A DNA stretch of 64,000 bases, taken from positions 62,001 through 126,000 of the forward strand of contig CAWIUT010000005.1 of NCBI GenBank assembly GCA_963839365.1, written 5' to 3'. Position numbers and translations under genes: made by a program. How positions within the stretch are numbered: the stretch's first letter is position 1; the number at the start of each line of letters is the position of its first letter. The notes beneath the pieces were generated by a model, which had not been told where the DNA came from, did not search any database, and saw nothing but the letters and a program-made list of their open reading frames with translations. Origin of the DNA: DASSKA01 sp963839365 (lineage in GTDB: Bacteria; Actinomycetota; Actinomycetes; Propionibacteriales; Nocardioidaceae). This document shows positions 41,115 through 53,488 of the stretch, in pieces.

Positions 41115-42144
41115 CGGAGATCTCCTCCTGGGTCAGCGGCTGAGTCTGCTGGTCACCGAGCTTGTCGGCGAGGCCGTGCTTGATGTCGGCGGCCCAGCAC
41201 TGGGTGCGGGTGCCGTTCGGCATGGGGCGCTGCACCGGGTGGTCGGTCCGGCAGATGTTCATGGCGTTCGGGCAGCGCGGGTGGAAGTGGCAGCCGGACG
41301 GCGGGTCCACGAGGTCCGGTGGAGCACCGGGGATGTAGTTCAGCCCGGTGGTCGACAGCGAGATCGTGGACCGCAACAGCTCCTGGGTGTAGGGGTGCTG
41401 CGGGTCGGAGAACACCTCACGAGCGTCGCCGATCTCGACGATCTCCCCGGCGTACATCACCGCCACCCGGTCGCAGGCCTCGGCGATGATGCCGAGGTTG
41501 TGGGTGATCAGCAGCAGGGAGGTGTCATAGGCGCGGCGTAGATCATGCAGGATGCGGATGATCTGCGCCTCGACCAGCACGTCGAGCGCGGTGGTGGGCT
41601 CGTCGGCGACGACGAACGAGGGACGCAGGACCAGCGCGAGAGCGATCATCAGGCGCTGGCGCATCCCGCCGGAGAACTCGTGCGGGTAGGAGCGGTACCG
41701 CGTCGGCGGGATGCCCATGACCCGCAGCGCCTCCAACGCACGCCGGCGCATCTCGTCCTTGGACAGGCCCCGCTCCTGCGCCTTGAGGGTCTCCTCGAAG
41801 TGCTGGGAGATCCGCATGAGCGGGTTGAGCCGGGTCAGCGGCTCCTGGAAGATCATGCCGAGCTCCGAGCCGCGCATCGCGAACATCTGCTTGCGCGGCA
41901 GCGCCAGCAGGTCCTGTCCCTTGTAGCGCAGCTCGCCGTCCATCCTGGCGCCTTCGGGAAGCAGGCCGAGCAGCCCGCGTCCGAGGGTGGACTTGCCGCA
42001 GCCGGACTCACCGACGAGGCCGAGGATCTCGCCCTTGCGCAGCTGGAAGGACACCCCGTCGACGGCACGCACGGCGCCGCGTTCGGTGCCGTACCAGATC
42101 CGCAGGTCGCGGGCGTCGATCACCGGCGCTTCGTGGTCGCTCAT
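41098..42144 (-). CDS. Oligopeptide ABC transporter ATP-binding protein (DppD/OppD type)
   Basis: 348 residues. Walker A GESGCGKSTLG, Q-loop region MIFQEPLTRLNP, signature FSGGMRQRLMIALAL, Walker B FVVADEPTTALD, H-loop LLLITHNLG. The C-terminal part has the family motif CHFHPRCPNAMNIC, whose cysteines are conserved in peptide importers. The ATG overlaps the stop of the permease gene (ATGA) with GGAGGT just before it. Forms a heterodimer with the following ATPase. Confidence 0.92.
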   Translation of the reverse strand: MSDHEAPVIDARDLRIWYGTERGAVRAVDGVSFQLRKGEILGLVGESGCGKSTLGRGLLGLLPEGARMDGELRYKGQDLLALPRKQMFAMRGSELGMIFQEPLTRLNPLMRISQHFEETLKAQERGLSKDEMRRRALEALRVMGIPPTRYRSYPHEFSGGMRQRLMIALALVLRPSFVVADEPTTALDVLVEAQIIRILHDLRRAYDTSLLLITHNLGIIAEACDRVAVMYAGEIVEIGDAREVFSDPQHPYTQELLRSTISLSTTGLNYIPGAPPDLVDPPSGCHFHPRCPNAMNICRTDHPVQRPMPNGTRTQCWAADIKHGLADKLGDQQTQPLTQEEISVADEA

Positions 42145-43091
42145 ACCTCCACCTCTCCACTCGCCATGGCGGTGCTCGGCTCGCGGGTGGGCATCACGAT
42201 CTTGCGGAAGCGCCGCTTGCGCAGGACCGGGTTCACTGTCTCGTTCAACCCTTCGCCGACCAGGGTCAGCCCGGTCACCAGCAGCACGATCGCCAGGCCC
42301 GGGAACAGCGCGGTCCACCAGATCCCGGCGGCCGCGTCGTCCAGCGCCCGGCTCAGGTCGTAGCCCCACTCGGCGGCCTGCGTGGGCTGGATGCCCAGGC
42401 CGAGGAACCCCAGCGCCGCCAGCGTGCTGATCGCATCGGCGGCGTTGAGCGTCCCGATCACCGGGACCGACTGGATCACGTTGCCGAACAGGTAGCGACC
42501 CATGATGGTGCCGTTGCGGGCACCGATGGCTCGGGCCGCCTCGACGTACGTGGCCTCACGGGCGCTCACCGTGGTGCTGCGCACCACCCGGAAGTACTGC
42601 GGGATGTAGATCGCGGTCAACGAGAGGGCGGCCGCCATGATCCCGCCACCGAGCGCCCCCTCGAGGAGGAACGCGAACACGATCGCGAGCAGCAGCGACG
42701 GGAACGCGTACATCGCGTCCATGAGGAACACCAGCATCCGGTCGGTCCAGCCGCCCACGAAGCCCGACACCAGCCCGAGGGGCACGCCGATGACGACCGC
42801 CAGGACGACCGAGAGCGCCACCACGGTGATCTCGGTGCGTGCACCCCAGATGACCCGGGACAAGATGTCGAAGAACTGGTCGTTGGTCCCCAGCCAGTGG
42901 GCGCTGGACGGCGGAGCCATCTTCGGGAACGGGTGTCCTCCCGCGCGCACCTGGTCGAAGCCGTACGGCGCGATCCAGGGCGCGAAGATCGCGAAGACCA
43001 CGAACACCGCGGTGAGCAGCAGGCCGGCCAGCAGGATCCACCGGGCCAGGCCGGAGGTGTTGCGGATCGGCGCGAGCAGCGTCTTGAGCAT
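42141..43091 (-). CDS. Oligopeptide ABC transporter permease (DppC/OppC type)
   Basis: 316 residues, about six membrane helices. An N-terminal helix (RWILLAGLLLTAVFVVFAIF region), then a periplasmic stretch with HWLGTNDQFFDILSRVIWGART (short: GTNDQFFDILSRV), the family landmark for DppC-type permeases. The cytoplasmic EAA loop is YVEAARAIGARNGTIMGRYL. The ATG has GAGGAGG upstream and lies 10 nt after the dppB-type gene. Confidence 0.92.
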   Translation of the reverse strand: MLKTLLAPIRNTSGLARWILLAGLLLTAVFVVFAIFAPWIAPYGFDQVRAGGHPFPKMAPPSSAHWLGTNDQFFDILSRVIWGARTEITVVALSVVLAVVIGVPLGLVSGFVGGWTDRMLVFLMDAMYAFPSLLLAIVFAFLLEGALGGGIMAAALSLTAIYIPQYFRVVRSTTVSAREATYVEAARAIGARNGTIMGRYLFGNVIQSVPVIGTLNAADAISTLAALGFLGLGIQPTQAAEWGYDLSRALDDAAAGIWWTALFPGLAIVLLVTGLTLVGEGLNETVNPVLRKRRFRKIVMPTREPSTAMASGEVEV

Positions 43092-43101
43092 CTCAGCCTC
43101 C

Positions 43102-44124
43102 TCAGTACCGGACCCGGGGGTCGATCATCGCGTTCACGATGTCCACCAGGACGCTGACGATGACCACGACGATCGCGAAGAAGGTGACCAGCCCCTGGAC
43201 GGCGTTGTAGTCGCGCGCGTTCAGGTACTTCACCAGCTGGTACCCGACGCCCGGCCAGTTGAAGGTCTGCTCGGTCAGCACGGCGCCGGCCATGGCGAGT
43301 GCCACCTGCAGGCCGATGACGGTGACGACGGGAACCAGTGCGTTGCGGAACGCGTGCCGGCGGATCACGTACTTCTCCGGGATCCCGCGGGCCCGCGCGG
43401 CCTCCACGTAGTCACCCTGGAGCGACTGCAGCAGGTTGACCCGCACCAGCCGGATGAACACGCCGCAGAGCAGCAGTCCCAGGGTCAGGCATGGGAGCAC
43501 GTGGTGCTGGAGCACGTCGAGGAACGCGCTCATGTTCCCCGACAGGAGTGAGTCCAGCAGCAGGATGTGTGTCACCGGCTGGACGGTGAACTTCGTCTCC
43601 GGGGACGCGATGTCATAGGTCGGCCAGCCTGTGGGCGCGACGAGGATCACGAACATCAGGCCCGTCCAGAACACCGGTGCGGCGTAGCTGACGACGCCGA
43701 ACAGGCGGATGACGACATCGGGGGCGGTGTCCCGCATCCGGCCGGCGATCAGGCCGAGCGGGATCCCGAGAACCAGCGCGACGAGCATCGCGCCGAGGGT
43801 CAGGGTGAGGGTGGCGCCGCCGTTGTCACGGATCACCTCGATCACCGGGCGGTTGTCGGAGATCGTGTGCCCGAAGTTGAACGTGACGACGCTCTTCAGG
43901 TAGTCGAGGTACTGCACGTACAGCGGCTGGTCCAGGCCGAGCGAGTGTCGCCGCAAGGCGATGGCCTGGGGGCTGAGCTTGCCGCCGACCGAGGCGGTCA
44001 CCGGGTCCCCCGGCGCCACACGCAGCAGCAGGAAGACCACGGTCAGCAGCACCAGGACCATCGGGATGACCAGCAGCACCCGTTGCCCGATGTAGCGGGG
44101 TAACGACCCTGAGCCCGCGCTCAT
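43102..44124 (-). CDS. Oligopeptide ABC transporter permease (DppB/OppB type)
   Basis: 340 residues. RYIGQRVLLVIPMVLVLLTV forms the first membrane helix, RVAPGDPVTASVG follows it, and the cytoplasmic EAA loop is YVEAARARGIPEKYVIRRHA. Five to six helices in all. A TTG directly precedes the ATG; I take the ATG, with AAGGACG as ribosome site. It is separated from the binding-protein gene by 91 bp that hold a very strong hairpin, so it is expected to be made in smaller amounts. Confidence 0.92.
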   Translation of the reverse strand: MSAGSGSLPRYIGQRVLLVIPMVLVLLTVVFLLLRVAPGDPVTASVGGKLSPQAIALRRHSLGLDQPLYVQYLDYLKSVVTFNFGHTISDNRPVIEVIRDNGGATLTLTLGAMLVALVLGIPLGLIAGRMRDTAPDVVIRLFGVVSYAAPVFWTGLMFVILVAPTGWPTYDIASPETKFTVQPVTHILLLDSLLSGNMSAFLDVLQHHVLPCLTLGLLLCGVFIRLVRVNLLQSLQGDYVEAARARGIPEKYVIRRHAFRNALVPVVTVIGLQVALAMAGAVLTEQTFNWPGVGYQLVKYLNARDYNAVQGLVTFFAIVVVIVSVLVDIVNAMIDPRVRY

Positions 44125-44166
44125 CAACGTCCTTTCGTCAAGGCCCCCGAGAATGTGTCCTGACAG

Positions 44167-44211
44167 CCGGACGGGGGAGGGCGCTTCGGCTGCGCGCCCT
44201 CCCCCGTCCGG
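44167..44211 (-). terminator. Strong intercistronic hairpin between binding-protein and permease genes
   Basis: Perfect 18-bp stem (arms 44167-44184 and 44194-44211, ending GGGCGC / GCGCCC around a 9-nt loop), four bases after the binding-protein stop codon. There is no U-run. Within an operon it most likely protects the 3' end of the binding-protein mRNA and partly attenuates read-through. Confidence 0.7.
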
Positions 44212-44215
44212 TTCG

Positions 44216-45811
44216 CTAGCCCTTCTTGCCGATCATCCAGAGGCGGAAGATGTACGTCGGGTCGAGCGTCTGCTTGACACCGGTCATGTCCTTGCCGGCG
44301 ACCGCGACGTTCTGGCCGTCCCAGGACGGGATCAGCGGGACGTCCTGGGCGACGATGTCCTGCAGCTGACCGAAGATCTGCTGACGCTTCTGCGGGTCGG
44401 TGCTGGCGACCTCCTGGTCGAGCAGCTTGTTCACCTTCGGGCTGTTGTAGCCGTTGGCGTAGAAGCCGCCGTCGCGCAGGAACGGGGTCAGATAGTCGTC
44501 GGCGTCGAGGTAGTCCGGGTACCAGCCCAAGATGAACAGGTCGTAGGCGCCCTGCTTGTACAGCGTCTGGTACTGCTCCCACTCGGCGTCGGCGACGGTC
44601 GCCTTGAACAGACCGCTGCTGTTCAGCTGACGCTGCAGCTCGTCGGCCTCGTCGACGGCGTTCGGGCCGTAGTGCGAGGGCGTGTAGCCGAGCCGGATCG
44701 ACACCGGGGTCTTGATGTGCGCGGCCTCGAGGATCTTCTTGGCCTTGGCGACGCTCGGGCTCCCGTACTTGGTCTTGAAGGAGTCCTTCTGGCCGGCGAA
44801 GCCGGGCGGGACGATCGAGTAGGCCGGTTGCACCGTGCCGTCGTACGCCTTCTGCGCGATGGCCTGCCGGTCGAACAGCTGGGCGACCGCCTGGCGGATC
44901 GCCAGCTGCTTGCCGACCTTGGTCTTCATCTGCCACACCCAGTAGCGGAACTCCGAGCCCTTGCCCCGCAGCACGTTCACCGTGGAGCTCGACTTCAAGG
45001 AGTTGAGGTCGGTGGGGCTGAGCGTCCGCCAGGCGATGTCCACCTGGCCGCTGGAGACGGCCTGCTTGAGGGGCGCGGGGTCGCTGAAGTACTGCACGAA
45101 GATGCGGTCGGTCTTCGGCTTGTTCGCGCCCTGGTACTTCGGGTTGGCGGTGAGCGTGGCCTGCTCACCGGCCTTGTACTGGCTCAGCTCGTAGGGCCCC
45201 GAGCCGATCACCTTGTTGTCCTGCAGCAGCTTGTCGGCAGGGAACACCTTGTGGTCGACGATCGAGGCCGCCGCGGTGGTGAGCACCTTGATGAAGGTGG
45301 TGTCCGGTCTGGTCAGGTGGAAGACGACCGTGGTCGGGTTCGGGGTCTCGATCGCGCCCTGGGCCAGCTTCGGGTGGTCCGGGTTGCTGTTGTCGGTGAT
45401 CGAGCCGAGCAGGACCGCCGCGCCGTTGGGGTTGTTGATCGCGATGTTGCGCTGGAAGGAGTACTTCACATCCGCGGACGTGAGCTTGTCTCCGTTGGAG
45501 AACGTCAGGCCCGACTTGAGGTGGCAGGTGAGCGTCTTGGCGTCCTGGTAGCTGCACGACTTCGCCGCGTCCCCCTGCGGCGTGGTGCCGTTCGGCGGGA
45601 TGTCGACCAGCTGCTGGTAGATGTTGTACTCCATGTTCCAGGAGCCGGTGTCGTAGGAACCCGCCGGGTCCAGCGCGGTGACCGTGTCGGTCGTCCCCAG
45701 GATGAAGCTCGAGTTCGAGCCGCTCCCGGATCCCCCGCCTCCGCAGGCTGCGAGCGCGGCCACCATGACGCCGGCACCGGCGGCGGCCAGGAGTCCTCGT
45801 CTGCGATTCAC
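44216..45811 (-). CDS. Solute-binding lipoprotein of the oligopeptide ABC importer (SBP_bac_5)
   Basis: 531 residues. Lipoprotein signal: RRRGLLAAAG core and lipobox ALAAC at about residues 18-23, followed by a Gly/Ser linker. Family 5 binding-protein features include TVTALDPAGSYDT, LTFSNGDKLTSADVKYSFQR (short: NGDKLTSADVKYS), and LILGWYPDYLDADDYLTPFL reading FILGWYPDYLDADDY. It delivers a peptide, or an amine-type solute, to the permeases. The GTG start has AGGTGG upstream. First gene of the operon, 186 bp from metH; a TAGTCT hexamer in that gap may be its promoter. Confidence 0.9.
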   Translation of the reverse strand: MNRRRGLLAAAGAGVMVAALAACGGGGSGSGSNSSFILGTTDTVTALDPAGSYDTGSWNMEYNIYQQLVDIPPNGTTPQGDAAKSCSYQDAKTLTCHLKSGLTFSNGDKLTSADVKYSFQRNIAINNPNGAAVLLGSITDNSNPDHPKLAQGAIETPNPTTVVFHLTRPDTTFIKVLTTAAASIVDHKVFPADKLLQDNKVIGSGPYELSQYKAGEQATLTANPKYQGANKPKTDRIFVQYFSDPAPLKQAVSSGQVDIAWRTLSPTDLNSLKSSSTVNVLRGKGSEFRYWVWQMKTKVGKQLAIRQAVAQLFDRQAIAQKAYDGTVQPAYSIVPPGFAGQKDSFKTKYGSPSVAKAKKILEAAHIKTPVSIRLGYTPSHYGPNAVDEADELQRQLNSSGLFKATVADAEWEQYQTLYKQGAYDLFILGWYPDYLDADDYLTPFLRDGGFYANGYNSPKVNKLLDQEVASTDPQKRQQIFGQLQDIVAQDVPLIPSWDGQNVAVAGKDMTGVKQTLDPTYIFRLWMIGKKG

Positions 45812-45895
45812 TTCTGTTCCACCTCACGTACGGGCCCGTGCACGGATGCCCGGGCAGTGCGGAGGAGACTACTCTCGACCGATTTGATGATGCCA

Positions 45896-45911
45896 GGGGG
45901 TACTCGCCCCC
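45896..45911 (-). terminator. Candidate terminator after metH
   Basis: GGGGG-tactcg-CCCCC, about 87 bp beyond the metH stop and upstream of the binding-protein promoter hexamer. It is short but purely G-C. Confidence 0.35.
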
Positions 45912-45952
45912 GCGTGTCCCGATCCGGCAACGATTGCGGGTTTCGGTGCTCC

Positions 45953-45997
45953 CCGGTCCGTCAGCCGGCCCGTCAGCCGGTCCGTCAGCCGGTCCGG

Positions 45998-46001
<4 letters not shown>
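45953..46001. repeat. Four 12-bp tandem repeats at the metH stop codon
   Basis: Units CCGGTCCGTCAG, CCGGCCCGTCAG, CCGGTCCGTCAG and a final 13-bp CCGGTCCGGTCAG. The last unit contains the metH TGA (as TCA on the plus strand). The array therefore begins at the stop codon and runs downstream in the 3' untranslated region. Confidence 0.85.
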
Positions 46002-49828
<3,827 letters not shown>

Positions 49829-49845
49829 GGGTCAGGCAATCACCG

Positions 49846-49918
49846 AGGCTAGGCGGGCCGGTCGTGGGACCGGCTCGCCTGTCTCGGTGAACGGACGCCT
49901 GTCTCATGTTATGACATG
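49846..49918. promoter_or_regulatory. metH control region: promoter hexamer, palindrome and direct repeats
   Basis: On the metH side, -10 TAGCCT (49846-49851) is followed upstream by a perfect inverted repeat GCCGGTC-GTGG-GACCGGC (49857-49874). Further upstream are two copies of CGCCTGTCTC exactly 20 bp apart (49876-49885, 49896-49905) and a palindrome CATGTtatgACATG (49905-49918). The arrangement suggests at least one DNA-binding regulator. Confidence 0.45.
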
Positions 49919-49977
49919 CCTGACGGCGCGCTGAGTCCGTCCCTGACCCGGCACCGGCCCGGTCTAGGCTGGAAGGC

Positions 49978-50829
49978 GTGATCGAGATCGAGGAAGTTCC
50001 AGAGCTCAGATCGCCCGTGCTCATCGCCGCGTTCGAAGGATGGAACGACGCGGCAGATGCGGCGTCGTCGGTGTTGGACCACCTGCTCCAGGTGTGGGAC
50101 GCCCGAGTGGTGGCGGCCATCGACCCGGAGGACTTCTACGACTTCCAGATGAACCGGCCGGTGGTCGGCAGCGACGCCGCCGGGATGCGGCGGATCACCT
50201 GGCCGTCCACCCAGGTCTCCATCGCCTCCCCGCCCGGCGCGGACCGGGACGTGATCCTGCTGCGTGGGATCGAGCCGAACATGCGTTGGCGCCAGTTCTG
50301 CGCCGAGCTGATCGCCGCAGCCAAGGAGCTCGACGCCGGCCTGGTGGTGACCCTCGGTGCGCTGCTGGCCGACACCCCGCACACCCGCCCGATCCCGGTG
50401 ACCGGCACCGCCACCGAGCCCGAGCACGCGGACCGCATGAAGCTGGAGCAGTCCAACTACGAGGGCCCGACCGGGATCGTCGGCGTCTTCGGTGATGCGT
50501 GCAGCCGGGCCGAGCTGCCCTGCGTGTCGTTCTGGGCCGCCGTGCCGCACTACGTCGCCCAGCCGCCCTGCCCCAAGGCCACCCTCGCGCTGCTGCGCCA
50601 GCTCGAGGACCTGCTCGACGTGAGCATTCCGCTCGAGGACCTGCCCGAGGAGGCCAAGGCCTGGGAGCGCGGGGTCGACGAGCTCGCCGAGGAGGACGAG
50701 GAGATCGGCGACTACGTGCGGGCGCTGGAGGAGACCCGCGACACCGCCGACCTGCCGGAGGCCAGCGGCGAGGCGATCGCCCGAGAGTTCGAGCGCTACC
50801 TCAAGCGACGCGAGACCGACGAGGGCTGA
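49978..50829 (+). CDS. PAC2-family protein
   Basis: 283 residues. Resembles the PAC2 (proteasome assembly chaperone) superfamily found widely in actinobacteria, for example M. tuberculosis Rv2125; the bacterial function is not established. Seen: LIAAFEGWNDAADAASSVLD near the N-terminus, the YDFQMNRPVV segment, LVVTLGALLADTPHTRP, and an acidic helical C-terminus. GTG 7 nt after TAGGCT (49965-49970). Divergent from metH as in mycobacteria. A role with the proteasome should not be inferred from the name. Confidence 0.88.
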   Translation: MIEIEEVPELRSPVLIAAFEGWNDAADAASSVLDHLLQVWDARVVAAIDPEDFYDFQMNRPVVGSDAAGMRRITWPSTQVSIASPPGADRDVILLRGIEPNMRWRQFCAELIAAAKELDAGLVVTLGALLADTPHTRPIPVTGTATEPEHADRMKLEQSNYEGPTGIVGVFGDACSRAELPCVSFWAAVPHYVAQPPCPKATLALLRQLEDLLDVSIPLEDLPEEAKAWERGVDELAEEDEEIGDYVRALEETRDTADLPEASGEAIAREFERYLKRRETDEG

Positions 50830-50832
50830 GCC

Positions 50833-52056
50833 TCACAGGACCACGCCGAGCCGGGCGTCGAGCAGCGTGCGCGCGAGCGCGGCTCCCTCGCCGTCCCCTC
50901 GGTGCCACCCCGCGGCCCAGGCGTCCAGCGCGTCGAGTGCCGCCGGCGCGTTCAGGTCGTCGGTGAGGCAGCGACGGACCACCCGAACCAGGTGCTCGGC
51001 CTGTTGTCGTGAGGTGTGCTCGAGCGCGCCGCGCCAGGCCGACAGCCGTGCCTCGGCGCGGGCCAGGTCGGCGTCGGTCCACTCCCAGTCCTCGCGGTAG
51101 TGGTGTCCGAGCAGCGCCACCCGCAGCACCATCGGGTCCACGCCGGCCTGCCGGAGCTCGGAGACCAGCACCAGGTTGCCCTTGGACTTCGACATCTTCT
51201 CGCCCTGGTAACCCACCATCCCTGCGTGGACGTAGGCCCGGGCGAAGGTCAACCCGTCGAAGGCGGCCTGGGCCTCCGAGGCGCTCATCTCGTGATGCGG
51301 GAACGCCAGGTCGCTGCCGCCGCCCTGCACGTCGAAGGCCTCACCCAGGTAGCGCAGCGCGATCGCCGCGCACTCGACGTGCCAGCCGGGCCGGCCACGG
51401 CCGAGCGGGCTGTCCCAGGCGGGCTCGCCGGGGCGCTCGGCCTGCCACAGCAGACAGTCGATCGGGTCCTTCTTGCCCGGCCGGCCGGGATCCCCGCCAC
51501 GGTCAGGGAGGACGGCGAGCATCTCCTCCTCCGAGAGGTGGGAGACGCCCCCGAACCGGGGGTCGGCGTGCACGGAGAAGTACAGGTCGTGGTCGACCTC
51601 GTACACGTAGCCCTTCTCACGCAGCTGCTCGACCAGCTCGACCACCAGCGGGATCGCCTCGACGGCGCTGACGAACTCATCGGGAGGCAGGACCCGCAGC
51701 GCGGCCATGTCCTCACGGAACAGGTCGGTCTCCCGGTCCGCGAGCGCTCGCCAGTCCTCCCCGGTGGCGCTGGCCCGCTCGAGGAGCGGGTCGTCGACAT
51801 CGGTGACGTTCTGCACGTAGTGCACCGGATGGCCGGCGTCCCGCCAGGCCCGCTGGAGCAGGTCGAAGGCGATGTAGGTGGCGGCGTGCCCGAGGTGGGT
51901 CGCGTCGTACGGCGTGATGCCGCACACGTAGAGGCGGGCGCTGCCGTCCGGGCGAAGGGTGACCGGACCCCCTGACGCGGTGTCGAAGATGCTGATCTCC
52001 GGGGCGACCCCCACACCGTCGAGCTCGGGCACATCGGGGCTCGACCACGCACGCAT
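50833..52056 (-). CDS. mshC: Cysteine:1D-myo-inosityl 2-amino-2-deoxy-alpha-D-glucopyranoside ligase
   Basis: 407 residues. ATP-dependent ligase that joins cysteine to GlcN-Ins in mycothiol synthesis, evolved from cysteinyl-tRNA synthetase. Class I synthetase motifs: the HIGH equivalent in CGITPYDATHLGHA with the zinc/Cys-binding cysteine, and KMSKSKGN. It lacks the long tRNA-binding C-terminus of CysS and has the MshC-type opening MRAWSSPDVP. ATG 6 nt after TAGGCT (52063-52068). Converges on PAC2 with a 3-bp gap. Its presence shows that the organism makes mycothiol. Confidence 0.94.
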   Translation of the reverse strand: MRAWSSPDVPELDGVGVAPEISIFDTASGGPVTLRPDGSARLYVCGITPYDATHLGHAATYIAFDLLQRAWRDAGHPVHYVQNVTDVDDPLLERASATGEDWRALADRETDLFREDMAALRVLPPDEFVSAVEAIPLVVELVEQLREKGYVYEVDHDLYFSVHADPRFGGVSHLSEEEMLAVLPDRGGDPGRPGKKDPIDCLLWQAERPGEPAWDSPLGRGRPGWHVECAAIALRYLGEAFDVQGGGSDLAFPHHEMSASEAQAAFDGLTFARAYVHAGMVGYQGEKMSKSKGNLVLVSELRQAGVDPMVLRVALLGHHYREDWEWTDADLARAEARLSAWRGALEHTSRQQAEHLVRVVRRCLTDDLNAPAALDALDAWAAGWHRGDGEGAALARTLLDARLGVVL

Positions 52057-52079
52057 GAGGGCAGCCTAACGAACCGGTT

Positions 52080-52907
52080 TCAGAAGGCCGGCCACGGGAT
52101 CGCCGGCCAGCGGCCGGTCGGCACCGGCATCCGCAGGTCGGCCAGCAGCGCCCGCAGCCGGTCCCGGGTCGCCGCGACCTCCTCGGCGGCCAACAGCCCG
52201 CCGAGGCGGACGGCCGTCGGGCTCTTCGGGTCGGCGAGCACGTCGGCGAGCTTCACCAGGGCGCCGACGTCGTCGGGGTGCACCGGCTCGTCAGCCCACC
52301 CCCAGAGCACGGTGCGGAGCTTGTCGTCGGGGTGGAAGCAGACCCCGTGGTCCACGCCGTGCCGGTGTCCGCCCGGCATCGGCAGCACGTGGCCGCCCTT
52401 GCGGTCGGCGTTGTTGACGACCACGTCCAGGACCGCCATCCGGCGCAGTTCGGGGGTGTCCTCGTGCACGAGGGAGACCGGCCGCTCGTCCTCGTCCACC
52501 GCGTCGAGCACGTGGAGGTAGCCCGGCCGCTCGGTCCCGAAGGCCACCAGATCCACCGGCGCCTGGGACAGGTCCGGCTCCCGCCAGGCCTGCACCATCC
52601 CCGGGCCGGCCGGCCCGTCGCGCAGCACCGTCAGCGGGACGACCGCCCAGCCGAGGGCCTCCGAGACCACGTACGCCGCCACCTCCCGGGCGGCCAACGT
52701 CCCGTCGGGGAAGTCCCACAGGGGCCGCTCCCCCTGGACCGGCTTGTACACGCAGCGCATCGCCAGCTCGCCGAGCGTGACCCGTCCCTGGAACGTCACG
52801 TTGGAGGCCGGGACCACCCGGCCGGTCAGCTCGAGGTCACCCAGGGTCAGCACCTTCGCCTCCTCGGTGGCGGAGGGAGCGCGTCGGGTGTCGTGGGAGC
52901 GGGTCAT
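52080..52907 (-). CDS. SCO1664-family protein (PI-kinase-like)
   Basis: 275 residues. Matches the actinobacterial family named after SCO1664 (TIGR03843), distantly like phosphatidylinositol 3-/4-kinases. Visible kinase-like landmarks: CVYKPVQGERPLWDFP (ATP-binding Lys region), AVLDVVVNNADRKGGHVL (catalytic NADR loop) and GVDHGVCFHPDDKLRTVLW (metal-binding Asp/His region). The activity is unknown. The ATG overlaps the DUF3090 stop (ATGA). It is usually found, as here, beside DUF3090 and mshC. Confidence 0.88.
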   Translation of the reverse strand: MTRSHDTRRAPSATEEAKVLTLGDLELTGRVVPASNVTFQGRVTLGELAMRCVYKPVQGERPLWDFPDGTLAAREVAAYVVSEALGWAVVPLTVLRDGPAGPGMVQAWREPDLSQAPVDLVAFGTERPGYLHVLDAVDEDERPVSLVHEDTPELRRMAVLDVVVNNADRKGGHVLPMPGGHRHGVDHGVCFHPDDKLRTVLWGWADEPVHPDDVGALVKLADVLADPKSPTAVRLGGLLAAEEVAATRDRLRALLADLRMPVPTGRWPAIPWPAF

Positions 52908-53479
52908 GACGAGCGGCGGAACCCGTTGGCGCGGGGGCACAGGTGCCCCGAGGGATCGACGGGGCCACCGCAGAACGGGCAGGGCTGCCGGCCGGCCGCG
53001 ACGACGGACTGGGCGCGCTGGCTGAACGCCCGGGCGGCGGCCGCCGGCAGCGACACGACGAGCATCTCGTCCGGCTCCGGCTCCTCGATCTCCTCCTCCG
53101 GCTCGCCGGGCGCGGCCACCGCATCCTCGTTGTAGGGGTAGACCTCGACCACCACGCGCTCGGTCTCCCCGTCCCAGGACAGCGTCATGGTGCCGGCGCG
53201 GAACTCCTCCACGATCGGCTGCTCCAGCGGTTCGGAGTCGTCCAGGCCGACCGGGGTCACCGCCGGGATCGAGGAGTCCCCGCCGGTGGAGCGCATCGCC
53301 TCGTCGAGCAGCTCGTCGATGCGTTCGGCGAGCACCGCCACCTGCTGCTTCTCCAAGGCGATGCTGGTCACCCGCGCTCCGGCCCGGGCCTGCAGGAAGA
53401 AGGTCCGCTGACCCGGAGGGCCGACCGTTCCGGCGACGAAGCGTTCGGGGGGGTCGAAGCGGTGGACGACGGGTGCCAT
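52904..53479 (-). CDS. DUF3090 family protein
   Basis: 191 residues. HRFDPPERFVAGTVGPPGQR at the N-terminus and the C-terminal zinc-ribbon-like CPFCGGPVDPSGHLCPRANG are diagnostic for DUF3090. The middle carries an acidic patch (EPEEEIEEPEPDE). No known activity. The ATG is 6 nt after TAGGCT (53486-53491), and that hexamer overlaps the stop codon of the upstream phosphatase gene; GGAGG directly precedes the ATG too. Translationally coupled to the SCO1664-family gene. Confidence 0.9.
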   Translation of the reverse strand: MAPVVHRFDPPERFVAGTVGPPGQRTFFLQARAGARVTSIALEKQQVAVLAERIDELLDEAMRSTGGDSSIPAVTPVGLDDSEPLEQPIVEEFRAGTMTLSWDGETERVVVEVYPYNEDAVAAPGEPEEEIEEPEPDEMLVVSLPAAAARAFSQRAQSVVAAGRQPCPFCGGPVDPSGHLCPRANGFRRSS

Positions 53480-53488
53480 CCTCCGAGC

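Noticed and set aside
49829..49977. Cobalamin or SAM riboswitch upstream of metH
   Set aside because: The gap is too short for a cobalamin riboswitch plus promoter, and no B12 box or SAM-riboswitch core is visible.
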